64,000 nt of DNA from Nothophaeocryptopus gaeumannii. Its lineage: Eukaryota > Ascomycota > Dothideomycetes > Mycosphaerellales > Mycosphaerellaceae. Location: NCBI GenBank assembly GCA_031771865.1, contig JASISA010000022.1, positions 930,001 through 994,000 on the forward strand, in the 5' to 3' direction. The translations under genes were made by a program, and so were the position numbers. Below are positions 10,027-21,124 of this stretch, piece after piece. The notes under the pieces are model-generated. The model saw only the letters and a program-made list of their open reading frames with translations, did no database searches and was not told the DNA's origin. How positions within the stretch are numbered: position 1 is the first letter of the stretch; every line of letters starts with the position of its first letter.

Positions 10027-11422
10027 ATGTCTGAGTGTGACACGGGAAACGAGTTCGATGGACGGCTTGGCCTCCGCATCTCGTCCATTTTCGTGATCCT
10101 TGTCGGGTCAGGCGTGGGAGCGATATTTCCTGTATTTGCAGCCAGGCATCGTGGAGCAGGTGTTCCAGAATGGGCTTTCTTCATCGCCAAGTACTTCGGC
10201 TCCGGGGTGATCGTTGCGACGGCGTTCATTCACGTCAGCCTTCGCCTCCGGTCTGAGTTGGCACCCATCGCTAACATTCTTCGCAGTTACTTGCTCCGGC
10301 GAACGAAGCTTTGACGAATGAGTGCCTCACAGGGCCGATCACTGAGTACGACTGGGTTGAGGGAATCTGTCTTATTGCCGTCTTTGCGCTCTTCTTCGTC
10401 GAGCTCATGACCATGCGATTCGCGAAGTTTGGCCACGACCACGACCACCACCACCACCACCAGGGCCAGGCTCATGATCATGGTATAGGCCATTCGGCCG
10501 ACTCCAACCAGTCTGACTCGGAACCTTCTGTCAAAGATGGAAAGTACAAGGACGAGCCTGGCGCCTCAGAACTTCCAGAAGCTCAAGTCCAGCTGCAACT
10601 CCCGTCACGAGGCGGAACCTGCTCCTCGAGCCCATTCGTACCCGGAGATGACCACCTTTCCCATGCCAGGGAGCATCGAGACCCAGAAGCACATGCTCTT
10701 GATGAGAGTCACCTCAAAACTTTCGATCCGGAGTCATACGCTGCCCAAATGACAGCTGTTTTTATCTTGGAGTTTGGTGTAAGTTCCCTGCACATCTCCG
10801 ACCACCTTGCCAGACCAAGTACGAGCAGAGTTCCACGGAACCTGATACAGGATGGCAGCGCAACTGTCATATCAGGCATGCGCTGACACTTCACTAGGTC
10901 ATTTTTCACTCGGTCTTCATCGGCCTGACTTTGGCAGTATCCGGAGCAGAGTTCGTCACGCTCTATGTGGTGTTGACCTTCCATCAGACTTTTGAAGGTT
11001 TGGCGCTCGGATCTCGACTGGGCAGCATCAAGTGAGTCAATCCTGGGTGGAACCCCCACTGCTGTTGGAGACGTGTGTGCGCTGACATATTCGCTTCTCG
11101 TGCCAGATGGCCGACTTCCAAGAGATGGACGCCATATCTCCTAGGCCTGGGGTATGCTATTTCCACTCCAGTCGCGATAGCCATAGGCCTGGGTGTGCGA
11201 ACCGCGTTTCAACCAGGCTCGCAGACCACCTTGATCACAAACGGAATCTTCGACTCGCTGTCGGCTGGTATTTTGATCTATACGGGCTTGGTAGAGCTCA
11301 TGGCGCACGAGTTTATGTTTTCCTCGTACATGTCGCGCGCGCCGATTGGAACGGTCCTAGCAGCACTCGGCTGGATGGTATTGGGCGCTCTCGTCATGGC
11401 TATTCTCGGCAAGTGGGCATGA
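10027..11422 (+). CDS. ZIP-family zinc/iron transporter
   Basis: Four exons (10027-10233, 10287-10778, 10898-11031, 11107-11422) encode 382 residues; every join is GT..AG and preserves frame. The protein is a ZIP (SLC39-type) importer moving Zn2+ or Fe2+ into the cytosol, most likely at the plasma membrane, as in yeast Zrt1/Zrt2. Eight membrane segments are expected; three precede a cytosolic loop with a histidine cluster (about residues 119-138, HDHDHHHHHQGQAHDH). Segment IV contains HSVFIGL (H237) and segment V HQTFEGLALG (H262), the metal-binding signature. The end (ALVMAILGKWA) is the usual last helix. Start is the ATG of MSECD; the frame extends 19 codons upstream only from a GTG. A zinc-response-like site about 100 bases upstream supports a zinc role, though metal specificity is not proven. 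Confidence 0.93.
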
Positions 11423-12137
11423 GAACAGATGGTGGTCTGATGATTATGCATGACGAAGGATATGGTTATAGAATAGATTTAGATAATGCTCTTGCTTGAC
11501 TCAGGTCAGGGAACGCATCCGCCGCCAGGGACATGTTCGTTTGTGTCGGCGACTACTGCCGCAGTTCCTTAGACACGCCACTCGATCCTTGTCACACGCG
11601 TGCTGGTTCCTGGAGATCCGGCAGATCACTTGGATCTCCTTGTCTTCCATTTCAACCAGGAGAAGGCCTGCTTGTCTCCCATGGACGAACAGCACCACAC
11701 TTGACGTGTCTGAGGGTGAAGGTCGGCAGCTCGTGAAGTCAATCTCTGTTGCTCGGCTCGGCTCAGCTCAACATGGCCATGGGTCTCGACAACTTCTGCC
11801 TGCATACTTGCACACAAGAACAGTGTTCTGTCCGGGATGCACACTTGTGGTACATGGGTTCGTGGACATGGCGCGCGAGAATGGAGACAGGTAAACACGA
11901 ATGAAGCCCGTCTATGATGTTGCGGGTGTGATGCTTTGTTTAACGCCGCCTGGCATGGAAGTGGAACCGCCACTAAATCCGGTCGCAGCCGCGGTTCAGC
12001 GACGACACGGCGTAACATTGCCGCCGACAGCAAGATCGCCTGCAAGGTGCTTTATACAAATACTCGGAGTACTCCGGCTTTGACTTTGTGGGGGTTTGAG
12101 AGCCTTCGCATCATTGACTACAACGCAGAACGCCAAC
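11423..12137. other. Intergenic region upstream of the SDR gene
   Basis: No gene is supported; open frames on both strands are shadow-like. A TATA-like stretch (TTTATACAAATA, 12051-12062) lies about 80 bases before the SDR start and is the best promoter candidate. A short CGGCT repeat occurs near 11754-11765. Confidence 0.4.
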
Positions 12138-13112
12138 ATGGATCACTTGCCAAGCTTTCTCTACAGCCAATTCTTCATCACGCCGCACAGACCTACGAAA
12201 GACGCGACTGGAAAATTCGTCGTTGTAACCGGCGCGAACGTCGGACTCGGAAAGGAAGCAGCTCGCCATTTCGTGCAGCTCAATGCTGCGAAAGTAGTCA
12301 TTGCTGTTCGCAATCTGGAAAAAGGAAACGAGGCGAAGACAGACATCGAAGCAACAACTGGACGCAAGGGAGTTGTCGAGGTATGGCACCTGGATTTGGG
12401 CAGCTACGAGAGCGTGAAGGAGTTCGCAAAGAAGACACAAACCTTGCCAAGAATCGACATCCTTTTGGAGAACGCCGGTGTGGCGACTGGGGAGTATGTC
12501 CTCGCGGAGGGTAATGAGAGCACCATTACCGTCAATGTGGTATCGACCTTCCTCCTTGCTCTTTTGATCTTGCCAAAGCTTCAGGAAACCAGCAGGAAAC
12601 ACAACGTTACGCCAAACTTGGTCATTGTCTCGAGCGAAGTTCACTTCTTCACTGGCTTCCCGGAGCGTAAGGCAGAGAACGTCCTAGACACTCTCAACGA
12701 CAAGCAGACGGCCCGAATGGACGACAGATACAACGTGAGCAAGCTCCTGGAAGTCCTGGTCTGTCGCGAGCTCACACGCCTTCACCCTGTGTCGCGCACA
12801 AAAGTGACCATCAACTTTGTCAATCCAGGCTGGTGTCATTCCCAGCTAATGAGAGAGATTACGAATCCGGTTATCAAGCTCATCAAGCTTCTCATGTGTC
12901 GCACGACGGAAGTTGGCTCACGTACACTGGTCGACGCCGGGCTGCAAGGACCAGAGACACATGGCAAGTATCTTTCGGATTGCAAGGTCACACGATGCGC
13001 TCCTTTGGTCGAGGGGCCAGAAGGACCGGAGCTACAGCGGAGGGTGTGGGACGAGCTTTCGCAGAAGCTTCAGGCAATTGAGCCAGGAGTTCTTAAGGTT
13101 CTGGAAGACTGA
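12138..13112 (+). CDS. Short-chain dehydrogenase/reductase (classical SDR fold)
   Basis: One exon encodes 324 residues. The Rossmann nucleotide site TGANVGLG is at 31-38, the second-strand ENAGVA block (usually NNAG) at 111-116, a Ser near 165-166 and the catalytic YxxxK as YNVSK at 198-202, so the Ser-Tyr-Lys triad is present. It probably uses NAD(P)H to reduce a ketone or oxidise an alcohol; the layout resembles the retinol dehydrogenase/WW-oxidoreductase-like fungal SDRs often found beside secondary metabolism genes. Asn replaced by Glu in the NNAG block is a small oddity. ATG choice: the frame extends 14 codons further only from a non-ATG codon. The substrate cannot be inferred. Neighbours are a decayed MFS transporter and a metal transporter, so no working cluster is evident. 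Confidence 0.88.
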   Translation: MDHLPSFLYSQFFITPHRPTKDATGKFVVVTGANVGLGKEAARHFVQLNAAKVVIAVRNLEKGNEAKTDIEATTGRKGVVEVWHLDLGSYESVKEFAKKTQTLPRIDILLENAGVATGEYVLAEGNESTITVNVVSTFLLALLILPKLQETSRKHNVTPNLVIVSSEVHFFTGFPERKAENVLDTLNDKQTARMDDRYNVSKLLEVLVCRELTRLHPVSRTKVTINFVNPGWCHSQLMREITNPVIKLIKLLMCRTTEVGSRTLVDAGLQGPETHGKYLSDCKVTRCAPLVEGPEGPELQRRVWDELSQKLQAIEPGVLKVLED

Positions 13113-13204
13113 GCCGTCCGATGTTCTGCCGTTTCTCGTGAGCATCCAATGGTGAGGGATGGACAAAATCGGATCAGGGAATCGAGCAGCAATGGCTTCA
13201 GCGT

Positions 13205-14286
13205 TCAGCAATTTACGCTTCGCTCGGCATTATCCACTCGTTCTACCGTCGCCTCCACCTTCTCTGTCATCAAATCTTCAACTTCCTTCACACAACATAC
13301 TGCGATGAACGCGACTACCACGAAAGGAAGGATGCTACACCAAGCGAGCCGGTACGCCCGTGTGTACGCCCAGTGATTCGCGCTCTCCGCCGCAGCCAGT
13401 ATGGTAGGGGCAATACCTGGCAAATCCATCAATCCTTCCCCTGACGACAAAGCTGCGAGCAAGGCCGGTATAGAAGCAGAAGGCAGCCCTTTCCCAATAG
13501 CGGCCGCAGTCACCTGTGGAGCTAAGGTACTCCCCGAGCTTGCCATTGATCAAGTCCAGTGGCGGTACTGGCTGAGTTCAGTGAGAAGTCTCAACAAGCA
13601 CTTTGTTCCTTACGCACCGGAGGTATGAGTGAGGAGCCGTAAACTGGACCCCAGGCCACGAGAAGCGTGAGTGGGCGTTCAGAAGCAAAATGCCATGTTA
13701 GCAATCCTATCAAGTGTAACGAGGGGTCCGGAATCCTACCAATGCCCGATATGACATTTAGACCAATCTGAGCGTGATTTCAGGTCGGTGTAATGCAACC
13801 ATGACAGATAACGACAACCAGGAGTAGGCCGAAGGTTGCTAGCAGCGGGGATTTGAGACTCCTATACTTGGTGCATGATATTCGTGACTCTTCCGCTCCT
13901 AAACCACCCACGAGTCCTCTTACTGCGCCTCCCAGGAATGCGAATCCATTGGCCAGAGCGCGATATTTCAACGGTAGAACTTCACTCGGGATCGCCTGCA
14001 CGATGCTGATCGTCGCCAACGTGACGCCAATCAATATCCCACCACCAACGAGCATAGCCATCGAGTGCGCTGTGACGGATATGACGGCTCCGGCGAAAGC
14101 GATCAGTGGTGGCAGGGAGGCGAGATATTTTCGATCTAGGACGTTGGAGAGGCGGCCGACTAGAGGGGAGAGGACGGATGGCATGAGGAGGGGGCCTTGG
14201 ATGATCCAGCCGGAGATGCTGGAGGTGTGAGATATATCGCGAACGATGAAAGCGATTACCGAGCCGGCTGCTACGACGACCTGCAG
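13205..14286 (-). pseudogene. Decayed MFS transporter (TRI12/siderophore-efflux type)
   Basis: Two pieces of one multi-pass MFS transporter remain in order on the minus strand. The N-terminal piece (about 14286 down to 13780) covers helix 1 through helix 5, including the SxLVGRLS-type loop after helix 2 and GFAFLGGAVRGLVGGLGA, then runs into unrelated sequence and a stop. The C-terminal piece (13546 down to 13205) holds the last helices and tail (LVxxAIGKGLP-like region, AYTRAYRLAWCSILPFVVVA, ELMTEKVEATVE-like end). Roughly 300 residues of middle are missing in only about 230 bases. At about 13525 the conserved motif changes frame: INGKLGEYL is in one frame and APQVTAAAIGKG in the next. A 14-helix transporter of about 560-600 residues is reduced to about 280, so the product cannot work. 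No first exon with ATG is visible upstream of a CAG acceptor at 14287. Confidence 0.8.
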
Positions 14287-14530
14287 ATCTGCTTAATTAT
14301 CAATACACCCACCAACTAAAGTCCGTGCCAGTTGTGACCAGTAAAGTGCCGCCAGCATAGTTTTCAGGGTCCAAGTCGTTGTGACTTCACAAGTACTCGA
14401 GAAGTGAGAGCAGCTTCATTGAACGTGTGACTCGTGAAATTCTGCCCTGTGATGCCAAAAGAAGTGACCAAATGTCTTCATGAATGACCTGTACGTGCGT
14501 CTACAGACTGATACATATCAGTATGTTCAT

Positions 14531-15493
14531 CTACAAAGACTCCTCAATCTTGATCATCTTCTGCATTTTCGCCTGAATATCCTCCTTCACAGCCGCAGTG
14601 GGCTCCTCATACGGCCGTCTCGGTTTCAATTTCTCGGCCGCATTCTCAATACCAGCATACTTGGCGCTCGTCACACTAGCAGCGTACTTCGTGTTGGCAA
14701 TACCAGCCTTGCTGAAGCTCTCTGCGATAGCCGCGATGCGGTGTAGTCTCAACGCCTCGTCCTGCTTGCCGGTCTTGTAAAGGTCATATATTCTTTTGAT
14801 GGTCTTTGGGAAGATGTTGGCGAATGCAGCGATGCATCCAGCTGATCCAACTGCCAGGCCACCCAGCAGGAAATCCGATTGTCCGCCGTATGTCGCGAAC
14901 TCCGTCTCCGGGAATGTTGACGCTAATCTGGTGATCTTCCCAACGGATGCGCAGGTTAATTTCGTGCCAACGATATTCTTGTGCTTCTTGGCCAGGTCTG
15001 TCATGACGTCTGAGTCGATATCGATGCCATTGCATACACCCGGGAAGTTGTAGATAACGACGGGAAGGGGGCTCTTCTCTGACACCTCGCTGTAGAAGTT
15101 GCTGATGACTTTTGCCGTTGTTTGCTTGCCAAAGTATGCGCAGGGAAGGACCAATGCATAGTCCGCTCCTGCTGCTGCAGCATCGCCAATGAACTGCAGG
15201 ACTTGCTTTGTGCTGTGTCCTCCAACGCCGGCCATGATGGGATACTTCGGGCCGACAGCTTCTCGTGCGGTCTTCAGCAAAGCGGCTCTCTCCTCTCTTG
15301 TGAGCATGAATGTTTCGGCATTGGTACCGAGAATGACCAGTCCGGTCAGATGTTGGCTGAGGTATTTGTAGTACTTGGCTTGTGATTCCAGGTCCAGCTC
15401 ATCCTTTTCGTGGTCGAAGAATGTGACGGCCGGTGCCCAGATGCCAGCTGGCGGCACCTGTGCGTGCGAGCCCGCGTGGCCATTCATATTCAT
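14531..15493 (-). CDS. DapA/HOGA-type aldolase (N-acetylneuraminate lyase superfamily)
   Basis: A single exon encodes 320 residues, the usual size for this class I aldolase family. The pyruvate-binding GTNAE (56-60, family GTTGE), the tyrosine of the YNFPGV block (Y148) and the Schiff-base lysine in GTKLT (K178) are present, so the enzyme should be active. In fungi the family includes 4-hydroxy-2-oxoglutarate aldolase, L-threo-3-deoxy-hexulosonate aldolase of the D-galacturonate pathway, and orphan members; fungi make lysine by aminoadipate, so dihydrodipicolinate synthesis is unlikely. The reaction is probably pyruvate release from, or addition to, a 2-keto-3-deoxy acid in the cytosol. The Met at 15493 has ATG; a second in-frame Met follows two codons later. 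Substrate is unresolved. Confidence 0.9.
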   Translation of the reverse strand: MNMNGHAGSHAQVPPAGIWAPAVTFFDHEKDELDLESQAKYYKYLSQHLTGLVILGTNAETFMLTREERAALLKTAREAVGPKYPIMAGVGGHSTKQVLQFIGDAAAAGADYALVLPCAYFGKQTTAKVISNFYSEVSEKSPLPVVIYNFPGVCNGIDIDSDVMTDLAKKHKNIVGTKLTCASVGKITRLASTFPETEFATYGGQSDFLLGGLAVGSAGCIAAFANIFPKTIKRIYDLYKTGKQDEALRLHRIAAIAESFSKAGIANTKYAASVTSAKYAGIENAAEKLKPRRPYEEPTAAVKEDIQAKMQKMIKIEESL

Positions 15494-16397
15494 TCAGTTT
15501 CACGGATCCGAAGTTAGCTTGCCGTCTTCTGATGCTCTTGTTGTGCTGACAATGGCTCGCTGTTGGGGAACGGGCGAGTTTGCTAGGTTTCACCGGGAAA
15601 AGCCTGGGCTTTTAGAATGTATGTACACAACATCTGGAAGCGCGAATGGCCTTCTAATAAGACCGTGGGCAGCCGAACTCGGGCAGAGCCATGCAACGGG
15701 TATCGCGGGGCGGAGTTTTACCCGCCTGTTGGTGGAAGGTGGGCAACTGGGTGTTGGCCGAAGAGGAGCTGTAGCTGGTGGTTTGGTGGTCTTTCAGCGC
15801 CCAAGGACAGTTCCGCTGCTCAAGTGTACCAGTAACAGCCCGTTATATGCCTATGATATACGCAAAATACTATGTCTACAGCAACGAGTGTGCACGCGCA
15901 GTGTGGAGCTCCACAGGGGAGGTGGAAGGAGATCGAAGCGACGTTGGAAGAGGCTCTGGCGGGCGGCCAAGGAACGCTCCGAGGCTTCGGCAATCGACAA
16001 CTTGGCCGAGGTCACATTGCAAGAAGACAGTATCTTCAAGAGATTTCCCAGCGCCACATCAAGACAACCCGACTCGTCATTCATCGTCTGTGTCCACGTC
16101 TGGCAGCGCATTCAACAACTCGGCGGATGATGGGTTTGAAAACTCGGCCACATTCCCAGTGAACGCCTGGAGAACGGGAGTCCTCCCGATGCCTGCCAGT
16201 CTCTTCACATTCAAATGAAAAGTGGTGTAAAACATCGTTCAACTTAAAAGACATTATGCTGATGTACCGAGAAACTACCAAAAATTAACTCATTAGGTCG
16301 TTGGCTGTGATCCTGTTCATACAGTATAACCGCCTCGCCTTCCTAGGGTATAAAGCTTCCGCAACCGTTTTTCCAAACTATTCAAGATTACAATTCA
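15494..16397. other. Intergenic region with one small ORF
   Basis: Shared upstream region of the aldolase gene and 3' flank of Pil1. A minus-strand ATG-to-TGA frame of 52 residues at 16077-16235 has protein-like composition (segments such as RLAGIGRTPVLQAF and ELLNALPDVDTDDE) and could be a small gene, a terminal exon or a relic; no family is recognised. Nothing else is supported. Confidence 0.3.
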
Positions 16398-17477
16398 TTA
16401 TGCGACCACTGCACGCTCATCCTCGCGCCCACGGACAGAGTCCTCGTCCTCAAATTCTTGTCCAGCGCCGTGCTGGTCAGCGGAGACCCAGAGGCCGGAC
16501 TCGCGGTTATCGAGGGCGGCGTCCTGCTCGGAGAGATCGTGTCCCTGCGCCTTGTTTCGGCGGCGCTGGGAGAGAGTGCGGGCACGTGTGGAGAGGCTGG
16601 ACTTGACAGCGGCGTTCTGTTCGACCCAGTTGGTCAGGGCATCTTCGCAGTCCTGGATAATGGCCTTGGAAGCCTCATATCCATCATAGGCGTTGCGAGT
16701 TTCGCCGGGTGTCACCGGAGTGTCGTCAACAAGTTCCAAAAGGTGCTTGCCGAAGCCTGCAATGATGGCAAGCTTCTCGCTGTGCTCGCGCAGGGCATCG
16801 AACTGGTAGTTGAAAGCGGCCTTGAGCTTTTCACGGGTGATGTTGGAGAGCTGTGCCTCGGCAACAAGCGACTCTGCCTCAGCACGGACAAGCTCCTGCT
16901 CAAGAACAACAATCTTGGGGCTGTTTGGCTCTTTGTACTTGAGCTGAGCGATCTGGTCGGTGATCTTCTGCTTGCGGTCTCTGCTGGGCTGGACAGAAGC
17001 TTCGATGTTTCGGATGCTCTTGATGGTCACGCGGTATTGGTCGTAACGATCGACGAACTGGTCCTCAAGCTCTCCAATTTCGTAGATGAGCACGCCCAAC
17101 TTGTCGGTGACGTCGGAAACGTCGTCGTCGCAGCCCTCGCCCCAGATGGACAATTGCTGTGCAACCTCCATGCGCTCCCTTCCAACAAGCTCCATCGATC
17201 GCATGACGTTCTTCTCCATCTTTACGAGCTGCGACAGCTTCTTGGCGAGGTCTGGGCCGAAGGCACCGGGATGAACGGATGAGCGAAATTTGTGGCCTGG
17301 AGGCGTTGTTAGTCGTTTTCCTCATGATCATACTGGCCCAATAGCTGCGCATTACTCACCAAGGTTGCTGCGGCCGAAGATGCGGCCTGCTTTCGTCGTG
17401 GAAGACGGAGGCGGCGGGTTCTGGATTTGCGACGCCGTTGGGGCGCGCGACTGGCGCATGGAGTATGTGCGATGCAT
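16398..17477 (-). CDS. PIL1: Eisosome core protein Pil1/Lsp1 (BAR domain)
   Basis: Two exons (17360-17477 and 16398-17296, 63-nt intron starting GTGAGT) encode 338 residues, equal in size to yeast Pil1 (339). Exon 1 gives the short N-terminal segment (MHRTYSMRQSRAPTASQ) needed for membrane insertion and self-assembly, then GRIFGRSNLGHKFRSSVHPGAFGPDLAKKLS. The banana-shaped BAR core follows with the diagnostic PNSPKIVVLEQELVRAEAESLVAEAQL block and coiled helices. The tail is acidic and Ser/Arg-rich. The protein assembles under the plasma membrane into eisosome furrows and is controlled by sphingolipid-sensing Pkh kinases in yeast. The identification is secure; whether it is the Pil1 or Lsp1 paralogue cannot be decided. 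A TATA-like CTATATAG at 17654-17661 lies upstream. Confidence 0.95.
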
Positions 17478-18463
17478 TGTGATGGTGTTGCTCGGGGGTT
17501 ACCGGCTAAGCGATGTGTCGGCGAGTTGTTTCTCGTATGGTAGTACAGTCGGTATGGGATATCGGCACAACAGTAATGTGTGTCAAGTGTGCGTGTGTGT
17601 GTGGCTGAGGAGGAGGAGGAGGGAGGCGAGTGTGTTATGTGATGCAGATGCAGCTATATAGCGCGGGTCTGGGTTGCTAGGAGATCCGCGGGTCGAACAA
17701 GCCGTCACTACAGAAGTGACGTAGAGCACACGAGCACGAGGCATTTGGCGGCCCAGTCGCAGTCCCGGTTACCCCTGCGCCTCTGTGGACCAGTCGACGA
17801 TCCTCCTCCTCGTCTACTCCAGAATCCAGACCCGATATTCCTACATGTCTCTGCGTGGTGATGTTGTCCGGGTAATTACAAGCGCCGCATCCCGTCTGGC
17901 CATCGCCGTAGCAACAAAGACCTGTGAAGCGTCTTGCTAACCGCAGACGTCATTGAAAGCTTGTTCACGGACCTGCAGCGCGAACCGCTCACCACTCACC
18001 AGCCTTCGTGAACATGCGGCTTGTCGAACCAGTCCCACGCTACCGTTCGTAGTGACCATCTTTATTAGTGGTGCGTATTTCATGAAATCTGGGTGGCTAT
18101 CGTCAACATCCTTGTGCACTCAAGCGTGCACTCTTCTAGACGAGACCCAGCAGTCACAAGTCCACGTTGTGCTTGGCTTGAGATGCTCCGTCGTTGTTGG
18201 GAAAACGCAGCCAGAGGAATCACGATGTGTAACAAAATGTGATTGGGTATTTCATGCTTCTGTATCGCTACCATGTTACATCTCGCCGCCCCCTGATACT
18301 ACAAGGTGCCAGCTTCACTCTCCTGTGAGTGAACCAAGGCCGCCGACCAGACATTTGCTGAATACATTTCATTAGCTGGCGCCATGCGCAGCAGCCCAAG
18401 AACCCCGAAGCACAAAAACCATTCATTGCTCTTTGCTCACGATTACTTTTCTGATCCGCCGCA
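17478..18463. other. Pil1 upstream region, no gene
   Basis: The proximal part has a GT-dinucleotide run and a GAG run (about 17580-17630) and a TATA-like CTATATAG at 17654-17661, fitting a strong promoter. No open frame beyond 140 codons carries a recognisable domain, and no RNA gene is seen. Confidence 0.4.
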
Positions 18464-21124
18464 TCAGTGATTGATCACGACGGCGCCTGGATGAGGGTAA
18501 TCAGAAGGGTCTCCGCCTTGTCCAGCACCGTTGATCTTGAGCGCGGACGAAGCCGAAGCCGAACTTGCGCTGCCAGCGTTCTTCGAAGCAACACGGATCG
18601 TCTCTGGCGAAGCGTCTCCGCGAACAAGTTCCTCCGTCGACGTTCGCCGCTCCGGAGCTGTTCGAGTCGACGATTTGTTGACAGCAGTGAACCCACCACC
18701 AGTGACTGGCTTCGACTCTTGGGGAGTGGGGCCATCAGAGGTCAAATCGATCGCCGTATCCTTGGTGTTGCTCTCGACCGGGCTACGAGCGTCTGTCGTG
18801 GACGTGTCAGTCATGCGTGACTACATGAACAATTCAAAAGACTGACCACTTCGTGATGAGGCGCCAGCTGTATACACCGTGACTGACTTCATGGGATGAT
18901 TGGTTGCGCTGCCTTGAGGAGGCTGGCCATTCTTCGAATTGAATGGCAGATTGGCAGTGCCACCGTTGGGAGTGCCAGGGATGCTCTGCGCGTGTGAATG
19001 AGATGCAGACGAAGGTGGCCGATTGGACGGGCCAGGGTGAGGCATTGGTGACTGGGACGGCGCGCTCATCGGCGTTCCTGGAAGTTGAGATCCAAGCTGC
19101 AGGGGGTTGAGGTGTTGTTGCGAGATATAGGGCTGTTGCTGTGCGTGCTGCATGCTTCGCCGCCGCTCCAGCTCCATTGCCTGCAAGTCATCAGTGACTA
19201 TTCCAACGCGCGGGACCAAGTAACATTTGGCTGAAACCGAGGAGATACTCACATGAGCCCGCTGAGCCTCTTCGGAAGTCATGGCAACAGTGTGCGAATT
19301 CAAACCCATCTGCGCCATGACTTGCTGCTGAGTGAGCTGGTGCTGCCGCGCAATTTCGTCCTGCATTCTCTGCTGCGAGTCTTTCCACCTATCAACTCTG
19401 GCCCTGTGGCCGGCAATCTGAGCGCCGTACGACTGACACTGCCAGTTCATATCGTCCTTGACACCTTGGTTGATCAAGTGATCGATTTGCATGTACAGAT
19501 GTCGTAGCGCACGTGATAGCTCAACGGGAAGCTTTGCGTTGACCTGCATACAACCCGAATTGAGCACCCGCTGGAAAGCCTTGATCGCAACGCCTTCCGG
19601 AGTTTCCGCTAGATCCATTCGAATCACCTGCGGCGGTCCGCCAAGTTGTCCAGGCAGTGGGGCGTCGTCAAACTTTCTAGGCCGACCTGGACCGCGCTTC
19701 TGAGAGTTCATATGATGCTCGTGCAGCATCTGTTGCTGTTGCGCCTGCAACTGCTGTGTGATCTGATGAGTCATACGTTGCTGCGCCCATGACTTGAGAG
19801 CGTTCTGGATGAACTGGATGCCGTACGTGAGTGGTCCGTCCTCAGCGCCTGGCTTCTCAAGGTGATAGTTGAGATCCTTTGGTCGCTCAGGCTCAGGCTC
19901 CCGAGGACTCGCTCCTTCAGAATCGTCATCATCATCGTCAAACCCATCGAACATGGCAAGGAAGCCGTCGACGGCAGGATCAGCAGCTGGAGTTTTCTTG
20001 TCTGGCGGAGGGGTTGCAGGTACGGCGGGAACGCCTCCGAAGTTGGTGAGCGCCGAAGACAGAGTCTCAAGTATCATTTTCATCTCTGCGACCGTGTTAG
20101 GAGATTCACGCTTAGGATCATGTGCAATGTCAATGAATTGGATCACGGGCTGGGGCAAAGGCGGCAATGGCTGTGGCAGTGGCGGTGGAGGAGCTCGCTG
20201 CATTCCAGGTGGCGGTCCTTGAGGATACTGAGGAGGTCCAGTGGGTGGTCGCTGCATGTTCTGAGGTGGCTGGGGGAACGGTCGCTGGTTAACCTGCAGC
20301 GGTGGCGGTCCTTGGTTTTGCAGCCGTGGGAGAGGTTGTTGTGCCCGAGGAGCAGCGACAGCTGGAGTTGATGGGCCATTGCTTGGGGGAGGAGGCAGCT
20401 TCGATTCCTTGGTCTGCTTCTGGGGGCCTGTCTTGGCCTGTGTTTCAGCCTTTGTCGCAGCTTTTGAAGTCGACTGTCGTTTCCGTTTGCCTTTTGCTTG
20501 CGCCTGCCCTGACTTCTCATCCTCTGCCTCCCCATCAGCAATGTAGTACGCCATGAAGTCGCCATAATCCTCGTTTTCGGTAGCAGGAGGATCTACGAAT
20601 GGTGATTCTTCACGCGATTCATCGTCTCGTGATGCCTGCTGTGGGTCCTCGCGCACGGACGGTGGCGCTGACGAGAGGGCACTCGAGTCTGGTGATGACA
20701 ATGGCGAGGAATTTCCCGGTGATGCTGCAGCTGCCTTGATAGGTTCGGGTTCAGGGTCTGGCTCGTCGTCGTCCATGATTGCGTCCTGAGAGTACCGAGC
20801 CTTCACTGCTCGTCGCGGTCGCGAGACAGCAATGGTATCGCCAGGGCTTTCACTGGGCTTTGGGTCCCGGACGTTGATCTTGAGGCGAGGTTTCTTCGCC
20901 GGAGGAGGGTCCATGGGTGGCGACTCGGTCTTTGCGGACGGACTTCGTGATGTTTGTTCAATCTTGGATCTTCTCAAGCCTGCGCGCCCATTTGTTAGAG
21001 AGGCGCCGTTCGCGGTTCCAGGAGCCATGCCTCGCTCAGTGGCCAGTTTGTACTTTCTTATCTTCGCATTGGATATCTTCGAGGTGAAGTGGAAGACTGA
21101 CACCTGTGGGTTGGGTGCCGACAT
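18464..21124 (-). CDS. Pro/Gln-rich nuclear protein with GRPRK AT-hook-like core
   Basis: A three-exon model (21124-19253, 19180-18847, 18792-18464) encodes 844 residues; total length is divisible by three. The first intron (72 nt, GTGAGT to TTGCAG) has no in-frame stop, so unspliced RNA would add 24 residues. The second (54 nt) has a CTGAC branch site before CACGACAG. The N-terminal half is acidic with PPPAKKPRLKI (nuclear localisation-like), EDYGDFMAYYIADGEAEDE and long Pro/Gln runs. A GPGRPRKFDD AT-hook-like motif precedes an ordered, probably helical block (PEGVAIKAFQRVLNSG through RALRHLYMQIDHLINQG) at about residues 480-560, with a Gln-rich coiled stretch after. The protein is likely a chromatin or transcription cofactor. 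I do not recognise the family. A further N-terminal intron after the first seven codons cannot be excluded. Confidence 0.75.

Noticed and set aside
10430..10500. Run of CAC/GAC triplets as a possible independent repeat element
   Set aside because: It is coding and forms the histidine cluster of the ZIP cytosolic loop.
15375..16130. 251-codon plus-strand frame across the aldolase promoter
   Set aside because: No family, overlaps the aldolase 5' end, low-complexity composition.
16458..17282. 274-codon plus-strand frame opposite Pil1
   Set aside because: It is the antisense of Pil1, whose identity and splice model are secure.
20143..20565. 140-codon minus-strand frame inside the Pro/Gln-rich gene
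   Set aside because: A second frame of the same low-complexity stretch; the main frame is supported by splicing and length.
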